From the NCBI RefSeq assembly GCF_027580225.2, contig NC_073361.2, positions 25,776,501 to 25,840,500 of the forward strand: DNA of 64,000 bases, given 5' to 3'. Origin of the DNA: Misgurnus anguillicaudatus. Taxonomy: Eukaryota; Chordata; Actinopteri; Cypriniformes; Cobitidae. The translations under genes were made by a program, and so were the position numbers. The notes beneath the pieces were generated by a model, which saw only the letters and a list, made by a program, of their open reading frames with translations, had not been told where the DNA came from and searched no databases. Shown here in pieces: positions 23,127 through 34,111 of this stretch. Positions within the stretch are counted from its first letter, which is position 1; each line of letters opens with the position of its first letter.

Positions 23127-24481
23127 CAACTTTCTCAGTCGCTTTGGTACATTTCTTGAATCATCCTCGACATTTGCAAAACAATAAGTGCATTTCTCAA
23201 AACAATTTGTACAAATAGCAAAATACCATAGATAACCTGCAAAAGCTACTCTCTTACTTTAAATCCTTAGTTCATCTCTCAAAAGTAAATATCTGTGTCA
23301 TGTCATTGCCATCAGAATGACAAGTCCTTGTGTCATTGTGTACGGATAAGACAGTCAAATTGTTTAGTCACGTTGTCGATATAACAGTTTACTTTGGAGG
23401 GATGTTCTGATGTAAACTATGGCTACAGTTTTCATGACAATTATTGTAAATTGTAGGTTACATCTTAGTGTAAGTTATGTGGGAGTTTGATTGCAAGAGA
23501 CTTGACAAAATTTACATTTAGGCTTTTACTGTTTGTACTGTATTTTGTTGACAGACCATGTCATTGCCATAAAGAAAATAAAAGAAAGCACTGCATAGTG
23601 CATAGCACAAATAAAAAACCAAAAGTAAAAAATGTGAACATAGAATAATATCTTCAGGGAAAACTGTACATGCAGTGCTGTAGGAATTACACTGAAGTCT
23701 TCCTATACCTCCTGAACCAGCAAGCATGTTTGGCTAAAACAAGGCTAAATTTCGACTGCCAGTGAAAGTCTAATAGACGTCCAACCATAGCCCAAGAATA
23801 GACAATGCTTATACTTTGAGAACACGTAAAAGAAATGAAAGCAAACGCGTTGAACACATTTTGACTTTGTTCACATGTTGGAATATCATCTTCAAGTTAT
23901 TTTTGGCAAAAATGGCATGTAATCAAATTCAAGGTTATTTCGGGTAGAAGTGGGTTACTCATAGCCGGACTATATTGGGTCTATAGTTAGCCGTCATTTC
24001 TACATCTTAGTTTTTGCTTGCTGTGGACGTTCCTGTCTGTTAGAGAAAGTCAAGATTCACCTGGGAGCAATTTACCAATTCAGGACAGATTTAGAAAAAA
24101 CGTCTAATGGAAATGTATAAAAAATATATGTTTGACCATATCCTGTATTAGGAGAACTTGTTCAACAATTTTGCATGCAAAGACTTATACTATGAACTAA
24201 TGCCTAAATGTTGTGGGGGTGAGACTATTCAACAGAGACCCATTATAATACATTTTGATCAACATGACATAAGCAACTGATGTATGATAACGTAGGAAAA
24301 AGCAGAGAATTATACATAATCATTTGCATGGATATACCAAAGCATTTGCAACTTGTTCAAAGAAATGAGAAACTGCTTTTTGGATGTGCACATGTGACAC
24401 AATGATGTGAGAATTGAACAGGTAGTTTTAAGAATTTCAATTCTGATCTGAGAAATGTACCAAAGCGACTGAGAAAAACTG
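23127..24481. mobile_element. 1.36-kb non-coding transposon, diverged partner of 9573-10952
   Basis: The inverted ends TTTCTCAGTCGCTTTGGTAC and GTACCAAAGCGACTGAGAAA resemble the CAGTTTTTCTCAA ends of the earlier element, and the two have similar lengths. No long frame is present. The left border is eroded (ACAACTTT in place of ACAGTTTT). Confidence 0.7.
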
Positions 24482-24900
24482 TAAAAGCTATTATAAAATG
24501 TACTCCTCTAGCTTGTTTTGCAATGTTATACATTTATTAAGGAAATAAGTCTAAAAACTTGACGGTATCCCATTGACTTCCATAATAATACTGTGAAAGT
24601 CAATGCTGCAATTAATTGTGTGCTTACTTGTACCATCAATCTTAATTCTTAATGCTGGGTTATTTTTAACCCAATGCTGGTAAATGTTGGACAGGACACA
24701 TGTTGGGTTAATCAATAAACCTATGGTGGATTGTTTCAATGCAATGCTGGGTTGTCTCAATTTATGAGAGTGATCAAATATTAAAATATATTTTTGTATT
24801 TAACGGAATAAAGAACTTCATAGGTAGAACAACATTTGGGTGAGCAAATGTTGACAGAAATTAAATTTTGGGGTGAACCAACTTTTAATGCAAATGCATG
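24482..24900. mobile_element. Mixed MITE remnants
   Basis: A relative of the GGTGAACTATCC repeat is represented by CCATTGACTTCCATAATAATAC (about 24568) and GGGGTGAACCAACTTTTA (about 24880). Within it, 24653-24760 carries TTAACCCAATGCTGG words of the AACCCAGCA MITE family, probably a nested insertion. Confidence 0.5.
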
Positions 24901-25495
24901 TAGTACCTTGTACCTTGCAAATATGTAAAAAGGTTAATCATGCCTCATGACAACTTTTCCAAATTAATTGATTCCCATTGAAAGCCTTGATGTTAAGTAC
25001 ATGTGCCAGTAGAACTACTGAAATTCGGACCAGGGTGGAACATAAATCAAATTCCACCCAGCAGGAGATTTCTTGCAAAATGCTTTGTAGCCACCTTCTC
25101 GACACTTAAATGTGAGTTTAGGAGTACATTATGATTTCGAGTTGCAACACAAAAACAAGCAATAACTCATAGTCTCGTAGACATTTTCTGCTCCATCTGT
25201 CTTGTGTCTACCTTATTAGCACCTGCATGTTAATTGGTGATGTTCTGATAGTGTCCAGAACGGACACAGTGGGACGCAAGTCTTTGGAGATAAAAATAGA
25301 TGCACAAATTTCACCTCACGCTGACAAACCTAGACCAAACACCAGAAAATCGTCTGATGCTTAATTGGCGCTGCACAATGGTTCTCTTGTGGGGTGTTTT
25401 TGCTCTACCATCTGGGTTATCGTTTCTTTTTACTGTTTTATGTCTGGGAAAGGAATCGAATAGAATATCAAGCTAACTCTATCAGAAAAAAATTA
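24901..25495. other. Intergenic DNA, nothing recognised
   Basis: No repeat or coding signal that I can support. Confidence 0.35.
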
Positions 25496-25497
25496 TC

Positions 25498-25627
25498 CGT
25501 AGCTGTCACTCTTCCCAAATATACACTTAAAAAGTGCATATTACTACCTCAATGGTACCTATTAAGGCCTTTTAACAAGGGTACTGGCATCTTTCGGACC
25601 ATTTTTGACCACTTTTTCTGACAGTGC
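25498..25627. mobile_element. GTACC-type MITE, degenerate copy
   Basis: It contains AGCTGTCACTCTTCCC, GTGCATATTACTACCTC and GGTACCTATT, and ends TTTTTCTGACAGTGC, in the same order as the better copies. The interior is shortened. Confidence 0.6.
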
Positions 25628-26211
25628 ATCATATTCTAATGAAAAAATCTAAGAAACGTGTATGAAACTGTGAAACTGACTTTTCTTGGCAGCGAGGCAT
25701 CCATGCTGATTTAAGCTCACTGAAAAGATCTCTTGTGTAAATATCCATGAATCAGCACGGAAACGTAATTCCTTGAATTGGTTTCACTTGTAATCTGTTT
25801 TTTGTCTTTGAGTGTTTATTTCAGGCAGGACGATGTATACGTTAATAATTATTATGCCACATGTGCTTGCTATGTGATGATGTTTACTGTATGTGAGAAT
25901 CTGTGTGTGCAATCTGCCAAACTGTTGAGGTTGCTCAGAGCAAGCCGATAGCTGTTATCGAAGGTCATATGGTGTGATATCCGAATGAATATTCATTCAG
26001 TAGATGTGCTTATCAAGTCCTAACAAGCCCCTGTATTTTAAGCGCGTTATTTTAAGATTACCTAAAACCTGTTCAGGATTTTCACAGCTAAAATGATATC
26101 ATATCAAACCTTATGGGTTTTAAGTGCTATCAGTCTTCTCATTGTGCGTTTAATGTATGCACTCTATATTAAGTAATGAAATCAAGTACCAATGTGTTGC
26201 AACAGATTCTT

Positions 26212-26212
<1 letters not shown>
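25628..26212. other. Intergenic DNA, nothing recognised
   Basis: No repeat or coding signal that I can support. Confidence 0.35.

Positions 26213-26281
<69 letters not shown>
26213..26281. repeat. (GA)n microsatellite
   Basis: An uninterrupted GA dinucleotide run of about 34 units. Confidence 0.97.
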
Positions 26282-26283
<2 letters not shown>

Positions 26284-26516
26284 GGTCTTTCGGAAAACTG
26301 ATTAATGGGTTTTAGTGTGAGAGAGATCCTGCTGTGGTCACGACCGGTTGTTTGCGTGTATGTATGTGTGTGTGTATGTGTTAGTGGGCTGGTTTTCAGA
26401 CATTGATAGCTATATTCAACAATAAAACAGGAAACAAGGGTTAGGTTTGCTTTAGTGTGGTTGGACGATTATCAGACTAACATTTTTTTAAGGATATCCT
26501 TCATAAGAATCCCAAT

Positions 26517-26682
26517 TTTACACTCTCCGAAAAAAAAAGGTACAAAAGCTGTCACTGGGGCAGTACCCTTTTAAAAAGTAAACTATTGTACCTAAAAGGT
26601 GCATATTAGTACATCAAAGGAACATATTGGTACTAAAGGGTACCATCCCAGTGACAGCATTTGTACTTTTTTGACAGTGTTG
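26517..26682. mobile_element. GTACC-type MITE, best intact short copy
   Basis: The ends are TTACACTCTCCGAAAAAAAAGG and TTTTTTGACAGTGTT. AGCTGTCACTGGGGCAGTAC at the left mirrors GGTACCATCCCAGTGACAGC at the right. At about 165 bp it is a useful reference for the longer, interrupted copies. Confidence 0.8.
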
Positions 26683-26792
26683 GAAAGAATAGATTAACGA
26701 TTGAGCAATTAAAAAGGAGCTAACGCAACCATTGGTTTACAATTTCATGGTCTACCTATATAAACATTTTCTGTGTTCATTTAACTAAACTA

Positions 26793-26910
26793 TTGGGTTT
26801 TTCCCTTTTTGACCCAACCACAGGTTGAAAAAAAAACACGTTTTAGAGAGAAAGTTGAATTTTCAACCCATTGCTGGTTTAAATTAGGTTTATTTAAACC
26901 AGTAGTTAGG
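26793..26910. mobile_element. AACCCAGCA-family MITE fragment
   Basis: Words such as TTGGGTTTTTCCC, TTTTTGACCCAACC and TTTTCAACCCATTGCTGG match the family seen more completely at 46296-46500. The borders are unclear. Confidence 0.5.
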
Positions 26911-26923
26911 TTTGTCCACACTC

Positions 26924-27529
26924 TAATGCTACGTACACACCAAATGCAGGGTATCGCGTTACTCGCTCTAGATTACTTGCGGGCTTTTACTTCATGTCAT
27001 GCGAATTTTTCGCTCAAGTTGAATATTTTCAACCTGGGCGAGAACACGTTTGAGGCGAATAGCGCGTTTTTTCGCGGCAAACGCACCACCCATATCGGGT
27101 CATTAGCACCGCCTCACGCAAGAACGCGTCTGATTGCGTCTTTGCATTGACTTTGTATGTAATCTACTCGCGCAAATCGTTGAACTCGCATCTCGTGTGA
27201 ACCCACAGTTACTCTGGGTTTAGACTAGACACGAGTTCAACGATATACTGTGGGTTTACACCAGACGCGAATTCAATGATTTGCGCAAGTAGATTGCATA
27301 CAAACCAATGCAAAGACGCGATCAGATGCGTCCTCGCGTGGGGCGATGCAAATGACGCGATATGGGCGGCACGTTTGCCGCGAAAACGCACTATTCGCCT
27401 CAAACGCATCTTCGCCAAGTTGAAAATATTCAACTTGAGCGAAAAAATTTGCATGACACAAAGTTTAATCCCACGAGTAATCTAGAGCGAGTAACGCGAT
27501 GCCCTGCGTTTGGTATGTACGCAGCATTA
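26924..27529. mobile_element. 606-bp palindromic MITE
   Basis: The ends read TAATGCTACGTACACACCAA and TTGGTATGTACGCAGCATTA. The arms of about 280 bp are mirrored throughout, e.g. CGCGTTACTCGCTCTAGATTA with its complement. The interior is rich in CGCG words. The right-hand TTA (27527-27529) is also the left flank of the next MITE. Short open frames here come from symmetry and are not genes. Confidence 0.85.
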
Positions 27530-28017
27530 TGGTGCGTTCACACCAGGTGCGAAAGAGGCGGCAAGCGCGAGTGATTTACATGTTAAGTCAATGCAAAGAC
27601 GCGAATAGGCTTCCTGGGTGTTCGAATTGAGCATTGCCGCATGATCCGCGCGAGTTGAAATATCTGAAGTTTGGCAGATTTTCGCGCCGCATTAACCAAT
27701 AGGGAGCTTTCTCTAGCAGTGACGTGATTACAGGAAGCGAGCGGAGGCAGAAAAACAAAACAACAATGGAGGACAATCATCATCGCAACACAAGACATCT
27801 TCGTACTTTAACAGGAATTAAAAGGATCTTGTTTGGAAGAAAGTGAGTGAGGAGGTCGAACAATCTGGTAAGTTTACTCAAACTGAGCTACATAAGCCCC
27901 TCCCATGACACGAATTCACGCGCGAATGAAGCGAGTAAACTCAAAATGTTCAAGCGTCCAACTACGTGCAAATAGCACGTTTTTGCCGCCTCTTCCGTGT
28001 CTGGTGTGAACGCGCAG
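27530..28017. mobile_element. GCGTTCACACC MITE with TTA duplication
   Basis: The terminal blocks GCGTTCACACCAG and CTGGTGTGAACGC face each other and are flanked by TTA at 27527-27529 and 28018-28020, as in PIF/Harbinger-type insertions. The interior shares long blocks with the truncated copy at 15428-15822. No transposase is encoded. Confidence 0.8.
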
Positions 28018-28201
28018 TTAGAGATAAAGGTAAATAAGCTGTCACTGGGAAGGGACAAGATCAAAAAGTATCTTTTGTATCTTAAAGGTACATATTGGTA
28101 TTTCAAAGATCCATGTTTGTTCCTAAATGGTACATTTTGGGATGGTTTTAAAGGGTACCGTCTCAGTGAAAGCTTTTGTATTTTTATTTCTGATCGTGCA
28201 T

Positions 28202-29113
28202 ATTTCACTCAACCATGTAAACTTTTTTCATTTCACATATAAAGAGAGATTCAAATTCTTAAAGGCACAGGAGCGAAACAACACCCAGTTTAATCTTCAG
28301 GGTGGGAGGGAAAGTGCAAAAATGTCCAAAATATATATCATATGACCCTTTAAGGACATATGCAGGATGCTGCAGGTGAAATATTGTTTGTATTTACCAT
28401 CAATAAACCCTTCAGATCTGTTCTTTTATTCATTTCGTTCTAAACCCAAATAATCTCTTTTCACTGGCTTGTTTATCAATTCATCTGTCGTTTAGAAACG
28501 GATTGCGGCCATAATCAATGTTCAGTAAAACGCAGATTTCGACTAACCGCTGTTGTCTAATATGTGCCTCTGCGAGAGTAAAATATCAAGGCACTTCCAC
28601 ATTGATCCTGCAGGAATCGATCAGCCAGAGCATCACATATTAATTTCTCAGATGGGTTTTAGTTCTGAATGGTTCAACGTGACAGTGGGCAGATTGACAG
28701 GTGGTGCTGCCCGCATGCCTGACGCTGATGGAAAGTTGCAGACGATGGTCAGGCAGGTGACGGTCTGTTGTCCTGTCAGCACTAAGGATTTCCCCATAGG
28801 CGCACGTAGTCCGACAGCATCTGCCAGGAGAAGTAAAAACACACACACACACACACACACATGTGCATTTTGAAATAGGCTTCTGAGAGTGTGACAGAAT
28901 GCTTTCAAGAAACTTAAACAGTTTTGTGGGTTCGATTAAAATGTATAGGCACTTTGTAATGCATTGTAAGTCATTTTGGATTAAATGCATAAATGTAAAT
29001 GATTTAAACCTGGAGGGGTTATACACAGTTGATATGTGAAATTTGTTTCCCCAAAGCAAACAAGATATAATTTTTGTGTATTGTATATGCATTTATTTTA
29101 CAACATATTGCAT
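28202..29113. other. Intergenic DNA with (CA)n and a SINE tail
   Basis: A (CA)n run lies at 28837-28862. At about 28920-29005 a degenerate SINE module appears (GGGTTCGATTAAAATG, then CATTGTAAGTCATTTTGGATT). The 150-codon minus-strand frame spanning these repeats is not credible as a gene. Confidence 0.5.
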
Positions 29114-29277
29114 ACACTCTCAGAAATAAAGGTACAAAATCGGTCACTGAGACTTTCAAAAAGGTACACTTTTGTACCCAAAGAATGCATATTAGTGTCT
29201 CAAACAGTGCCGGTCCTAGATGCTGGGAGGCCCTAAGCAAAGCTTTGTGAGGGGCCCTCTGTCAGTGCATTCAGACC

Positions 29278-29558
29278 CTGATAGCATAGCACACATACAT
29301 CTCGGAGACGTCTATTTGATGTCTGCGTTTACATCTGCAAGATGTCTTATTTAAATTGTTTTCTCATCTGCAATACGTCTGTGAGACGTCTCCTAAAAGA
29401 TGTCATATAGACATATTGAAGATGTCTGCAAGACGTTTTTGATTTAGAATGTATGTAAAGCAGCTCTTTTCCTTTATAAGATGTTTTTACACACCAGATG
29501 TATTCCAGATCTCCAGATCTTTACCAGACATCTCACAGACGTACCTGTGCTATCTGGG
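29278..29558. mobile_element. AGACGTCT-repeat MITE nested in the hAT
   Basis: The ends CCTGATAGCATAGCACAC and GTACCTGTGCTATCTGGG are imperfect inverted repeats. The interior is composed of repeated AGATGTC/GAGACGTC words on both strands. Confidence 0.65.
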
Positions 29559-29966
29559 TAAAACCCAGTCAATGTTGCTGTTAGTTAGTTGTTAACTAAC
29601 CACATAGTGTATTATCTTATAGCTGTATAATATTCCCATATGCACATTACTTTGAAACCCTGACTGATAAACTTGCTGATTATAACATGAAACATGTATT
29701 TGCTGATAAGTTGTTTTGATTTAAAATGTGTTGTGAGAAGCACTAAAAAATTAACCTGATCTAAATGAATGTAATGAATCAAATTAAATTAAATATAAAT
29801 ACATACTGTTAATACACAGGGGTTAAATTGAGATTTGTTATGGGGGGGCTCTGTGGGGAGGGGTACTTGGAGGGGTAACATGTTTAATACTGATGACAGC
29901 AAAGCCACTGGTGTGTTTCAATGACATTCTGGACCTCTGATAGGATTTGATAAGTTTCAGCTTTAA

Positions 29967-30289
29967 AAGAGCATTTCACCCGTAGAAACATTAATCTTTA
30001 TTGAAAGTGTTATATTTGTAGTCGAAATGTAACATACATTTAGAATTTGGTGCCTATTTTACAGAGAAAAGGGGTGTTTGTAGTCTCATTCCCTCAACAA
30101 AGACATTGCACTTCCTTCTTTCAATGATGCAAAATGATGATTTTTACGTCATTGAAAGAAGGAAGTGCAACACTGAAGTCTGTATTTCTCCTGTCTCAGC
30201 GGCAACTGAGGAAATGATGCACGACCATTCAAAAACATGACTGGAGTTCTAACTATACAAAGCTTAATGCAAATGGGTGAAGTGTCCCT
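29967..30289. mobile_element. TTAA-flanked MITE, family D
   Basis: TTAA at 29963-29966 and 30290-30293 flank a 323-bp element with imperfect inverted ends AAGAGCATTTCACCC and GGGTGAAGTGTCCCT. Inside, ATTGAAAGAAGGAAGTGCAA mirrors TTGCACTTCCTTCTTTCAAT (with one base difference). It is nested in the hAT. Confidence 0.75.
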
Positions 30290-30753
30290 TTAAAGCTGTC
30301 ACAGAGGTTGACACCAAATATTTTAAAAATAGTGTCTGATTTTAAATATTGCAAATCTATGAGTTTGACACCCTATATCCATTTGTTGCACATGTCATTA
30401 TGCACAACTGATCAAACTTTAAAGGAAGTTAAAAGAATCAATCTCCTTGAATAATTCTAGGCATAAGATGCCCAAAAAGATTAAATTAACAAGAAAAGGT
30501 ACAACACACAGTACTGTATCAGCAACATGTCTTAGAGATTAGCCATAGAGATTCCCTATGCTGGTCAGCAGCTAAAACAATCATATAGTTAGGTTTGATT
30601 TGTATAATCAAAATACATTATTTTATTATCTATACAATGAGTTATATCCAGTGTTATCCAGTTAACATACTGTAATTAAACGAGTGACATATACTTTAAT
30701 CCTTTACAAATTTCAAGTCTTCTATTAAGTTTTCTCGACGTGGGCACCATTCT

Positions 30754-30758
<5 letters not shown>

Positions 30759-30791
<33 letters not shown>

Positions 30792-30960
30792 GCGCTCTCT
30801 CTCTCTCTCTCGTCAAATTATCCTGCACGAGAGCGCGTTCTTGAAGTTCAAAGGAAAAGGCGCGTGTTTTCGCGGCAATTTCGTCACCCAATTCGCGTCA
30901 TTTGAATCGCCCCATGCTAGGACGCGTGTCTTTACATTGACTTAATCTGCTCGCGCAAAT
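30759..30960. repeat. (CT)n tract and CGCG-rich MITE fragment
   Basis: A CT dinucleotide run (30759-30810, interrupted once) is followed by a CpG-rich piece containing GTTTTCGCGGCAA and CTGCTCGCGCAAATC. These resemble blocks of the palindrome at 26924-27529, so it is probably a fragment of a related MITE. Confidence 0.6.
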
Positions 30961-31109
30961 CCTTTATCTTGTTCCCTTGCTTCACGTTTTTCCCCTTTAT
31001 TCTGCTCCAGACGGATAGCTTTGTCTTTGTTTTAAATCAATGGTGGGCATATAATATGCGCATCGTTACCAAATCACTCTTCTGCGTCATGCACGCGGCC
31101 GTTTCTAAA

Positions 31110-31345
31110 TTTGAAGGCTGCAACCTCCGGATCATGTCGCATATGCGCGCTGCATACGTCATCAAGCCTGATTTATTTAAGTTAAATAAGCATTTCATTT
31201 GCAAGTCATAAGCATAATATAACAATTAACCATTAACTAAGAATAATAGTCAACATTATAATTGTTAATATTCTAAAATACGTTTTTATGACGCATATGC
31301 AGCCTACAAATGTGACCTCTGAAGGCTGCAGCCTTCGGATTGAGA
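31110..31345. mobile_element. Nested small inverted-repeat element
   Basis: The left block TTTGAAGGCTGCAACCTCCG with GCATACGTCATCAAG and the right block TGACGCATATGCAGCC with CTGAAGGCTGCAGCC are mirrored. A related fragment is at 1315-1370 in the opposite sense. Confidence 0.55.
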
Positions 31346-31954
31346 AACTGCCTGCATGTTGTCCGAGTACATATCAGTGATTTAAGAAATCATTAAGTAT
31401 TTTTAAAAACCCGCACAAATTCGGAAGTTTGCAAATTATTTAAATTATAGCGTCTTGTTTTCATTAAACATAATAATAATTTTTCTTTGATATAATGGTT
31501 TTAAATAATTCTGAGATCAAGGGGGCCCTCTAGTGGTGCGGGGCCCTATGCAAATTGCGTACTTTGCGTATAGGAAAGACCGGCACTGGTCTCAAAGGTA
31601 CATATTGGTAGTTCAAAGATAAATATTGGTACCTAAAAGGCACATATTTGCAGTGTTGTGGAAAGTTACTCTTTTTTTTTAAAGTAATGCATTACAATAT
31701 TAAGTTACTCCCCCAAAAAGTAACTAATTGCACTACTTAGTTACTTTTCATGGAAAGTAATACTTACGTTACTTTTAAGTTACTTTTGCGTTATTTTTCT
31801 TACTTTGCAGGTGTTTTTATGACTGAGAGGTTCTGCATTCAGAAATTGCATATTTCCATCGCAAATATGTCAAGCCCTGGTCTGCCATCTCTATTTCTGA
31901 TTGAAACTGTTCACGCATAGAGTAAGTAATTCTACATTAATACATTCAGTTTAA

Positions 31955-32418
31955 CTCTTTCACCGCCATTAATGAGATATCTTGTCAATTAAGAGGAAAC
32001 GCTTCCCCGCCAATGACGAGATTTTCCGTCTTTCCGCAACTTTTTAAACCCGGAAGTTATGCCCTATGGCAAGCAGCTGCATGTCCGTGTCTGTTTTAAA
32101 GATCGCTCTGAATGGGATCTCTATGAAAAGTCCGTCACAAAAATGGAATTATCTCTGCTTTTTGCTCAAAATTTGGTGTTTTTGCAGAAACCTACCCATA
32201 TTCAAAAGCTGATTACAAAAGAACCACTGAAGGTAGGATGAAACGTTTTTTTTTTTTTTTTTTTTTGAAAGCAGAGGGTCTGTTATTTAATTTGGTATAT
32301 TGTATTTTTATATATTTTAATAAGAACATTTTCTGGAAGGCATTAACCTTTTGTGAAAATCATGAAAAACGCTGGCGCGGGCTGGCAACTTTTAAAAAAA
32401 ACGCTGGCGGTGAAAGAG
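31955..32418. mobile_element. piggyBac-like MITE inside the hAT
   Basis: Perfect inverted ends CTCTTTCACCGCCA and TGGCGGTGAAAGAG are flanked by TTAA (31951-31954, 32419-32422). TTAA duplication is diagnostic of piggyBac-type integration. It includes a run of about 20 T (32247-32266). The short frame at 32059-32241 is not supported as a gene. Confidence 0.82.
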
Positions 32419-32467
32419 TTAATGTAGTACATTGTTTTTTTTTACATCTTATTAAGATGAAAAGTAC

Positions 32468-32772
32468 GGAGCCCCTAAGGGGACATGGATCAAAAATTAA
32501 ATAAAGTATAGTTTTGCAGCGCACATGAACTATTGCATGTTCACGTGTAACTATCGCGTGTACACGTGAAACTATCGGGTGCGCATGTGAAACTACCACG
32601 TTTAGTTTCGCGTGCACACGTGAAACTTTCACATGCGCCATGAAACTATCGCATGCACAAATGAAACTTTCGCTTTCATGTGCGCACGTGATAGTTTCAC
32701 TTGCGCAAGCGATAGTTTCACATGCGAAACTAAACTTTTGATTTTTTACTCCAATATAACCTTAGGGGCTCG
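32468..32772. mobile_element. MITE with CACGTGAAACTATCGC tandem/palindromic units
   Basis: The ends GGAGCCCCTAAGG and CCTTAGGGGCTC are inverted, with GTA next to both. Between 32518 and 32730 a roughly 20-bp unit of type CACGTGAAACTATCGCGTG repeats several times, first on one strand and then on the other. Confidence 0.7.
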
Positions 32773-33014
32773 GTAGAAAAGTAACTTGCACTACTTTTTA
32801 AAAAATATTATTTATAAAATATTAATGTGTACATTTATAAAGTAATGCGTTACTTTACCCGTTACTTCAGAAAAGTAATATTATTACGTAATGCACGTTA
32901 CTTGTAATGCGTTACCGCCGACACTGCATATTTGTACCTAAATGGTACATATTAGGTCCCTTTTAAAGGGTACTGCCCCAGTGACAGCTTTTGTACTTTT
33001 ATTTTTGACAGTGT

Positions 33015-34110
33015 ATACAAAAATGGAACGTGTATTTTGCAAGCTGATAGGGTCAGTTGTGATTGCATGTTGTTTGTTGGTTAACAAAGATAAGAAAGGT
33101 ACAGTTATTGCTTTATTCATCTAAAACTTGACTGAATGTTAGACATGTCGCTTCCTCTGATATTCTTGCTGCTGCAGATATGAATCAGATTCGTGCTGCC
33201 AGCGTGGCACTGCTACAACTGAATCAAACTACCAATACCATGGCTGTGATTGCGACTCCCCCTACTAGCTTCACCCTTTCAATACTTATCACATGTCCTC
33301 ACCCTTAACTGATCCAAACAAACAAGATTCAGCAGCCGGATTGGAAACAACACAAGCCGCCCTGAAAAAATCAGCTCGAGTTGTGTTATCAAATGTTTCC
33401 AGGACATCCTTCATTGTTCGAAACGATTTGGTTTCCCTCCGTCTCGCCCATGCTTGAAAAAACAGGGTCTTTCCTTCGCAGGGCCACCGTCTCTCTGCAC
33501 CGAAATTATCTCAGGCTTTCCAGATGTGTTTCAGCACCAGTGAGCAAAATCTCTTCCTGCTTCGCCAGTCCATCCTCTTCCAATCAGCTCAGGGTCTCCG
33601 CTTTAGATGGGCAAACAGTGATGTGCAGTTTTAATTAAAGAGAGATCAGGTGCCAATGTCTGAGCAAACACTTGGCTTTTTATTTTCCAGGCATTTCAGA
33701 ATGTGTAAAAACATTTTCAGGATGTGGACTTGCTTAAAGTGTGTGTTATCGTAGCGAGGCCTTGAAGCTACTCAGGGGAGATATGAAAGAGGGAGAAACA
33801 GAGAGCAAAGAACAGTGCGTTTTGGAAAATATGTTGTGAAACAGTGTCTTTTAAATGATGAATGTAGTAAGAGGTCTAAATGCAGCATACAGTGCACATA
33901 AATTTTGCCCTTCAGCTTCATGCTGTTTTTTTACTTTGTTCTCACTTTCTTTAATATTTGACTGTCCACAATGTAAAAGTAACTTTTCGTGTGGCCTTGT
34001 TGGGTAGTTTGTTTGTCATGGGAAGCTTTCTGTTAAGTATTTAAAAAATATTACGTGCTTTAGTAAACTTTACGAAATAAAATGATTAAACTTTATTTAA
34101 AAAAAATTAA
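33015..34110. other. Intergenic DNA, nothing recognised
   Basis: Mixed composition with no repeat borders. The frame at 33381-33638 shows no recognisable domain. Confidence 0.35.
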
Positions 34111-34111
34111 C

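Larger units (their letters stand above)
26917..28201. mobile_element. GTACC-type MITE split by two tandem MITEs
   Basis: A left end ACACTCTAA at 26919 is separated from the rest of a GTACC element (28018-28201: AGCTGTCACTGGG, GGTACATATTGG, GGGTACCGTCTCAGTG, TTCTGATCGTGC) by two abutting inserts, 26924-27529 and 27530-28017. Joining the flanks gives the order expected of the family. Confidence 0.6.
29205..31588. mobile_element. 2.38-kb hAT element with TSD GTCTCAAA
   Basis: The termini CAGTGCCGGTC and GACCGGCACTG are perfect 11-bp inverted repeats, bordered by GTCTCAAA on both sides (29197-29204, 31589-31596). Subterminal GGCCCTAAGCAAA at the left and GGGGCCCTATGCAAATT at the right add to the match. 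An 8-bp duplication defines hAT-type insertion. No hAT transposase frame is visible, so the copy is non-autonomous or gutted. It contains further elements at 29278-29558, 29967-30289, a CT-rich and CGCG-rich stretch at 30759-30960, and an inverted repeat at about 31110-31345. Confidence 0.9.
31651..32926. mobile_element. 1.28-kb hAT element with TSD CATATTTG
   Basis: The ends CAGTGTTGTGGAAAGTTAC and GTAACGCATTACAAG-type complement (CGACACTG at the right border) lie between two perfect CATATTTG copies (31643-31650, 32927-32934). Subterminal AAAGTAACTAATTGC/AGTTACTTTT repeats are typical of a widespread fish hAT family. It contains a TTAA-flanked insert (31955-32418) and another MITE (32468-32772). 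It is non-coding. Confidence 0.88.
29114..33014. mobile_element. GTACC-type MITE expanded by two hAT insertions
   Basis: The outer element starts ACACTCTCAGAAATAAAGG and ends TTTTTGACAGTGT. Its three pieces (29114-29204, 31589-31650, 32927-33014) join into a normal GTACC element once hAT inserts 29205-31588 and 31651-32926, each with an 8-bp duplication, are removed. It is the outermost level of a nest at least four insertions deep. Confidence 0.85.

Noticed and set aside
26809..27574. Several frames of 60-113 codons with similar sequence on both strands
   Set aside because: They are products of the long palindrome at 26924-27529.
28640..29092. 150-codon minus-strand open frame
   Set aside because: It runs through a (CA)n tract and a SINE tail and shows no recognisable domain.
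32360..32641. 93-codon minus-strand frame with repeated VHA/VSRVHAI-like units
   Set aside because: Encoded by the tandem CACGTGAAAC units of a MITE.
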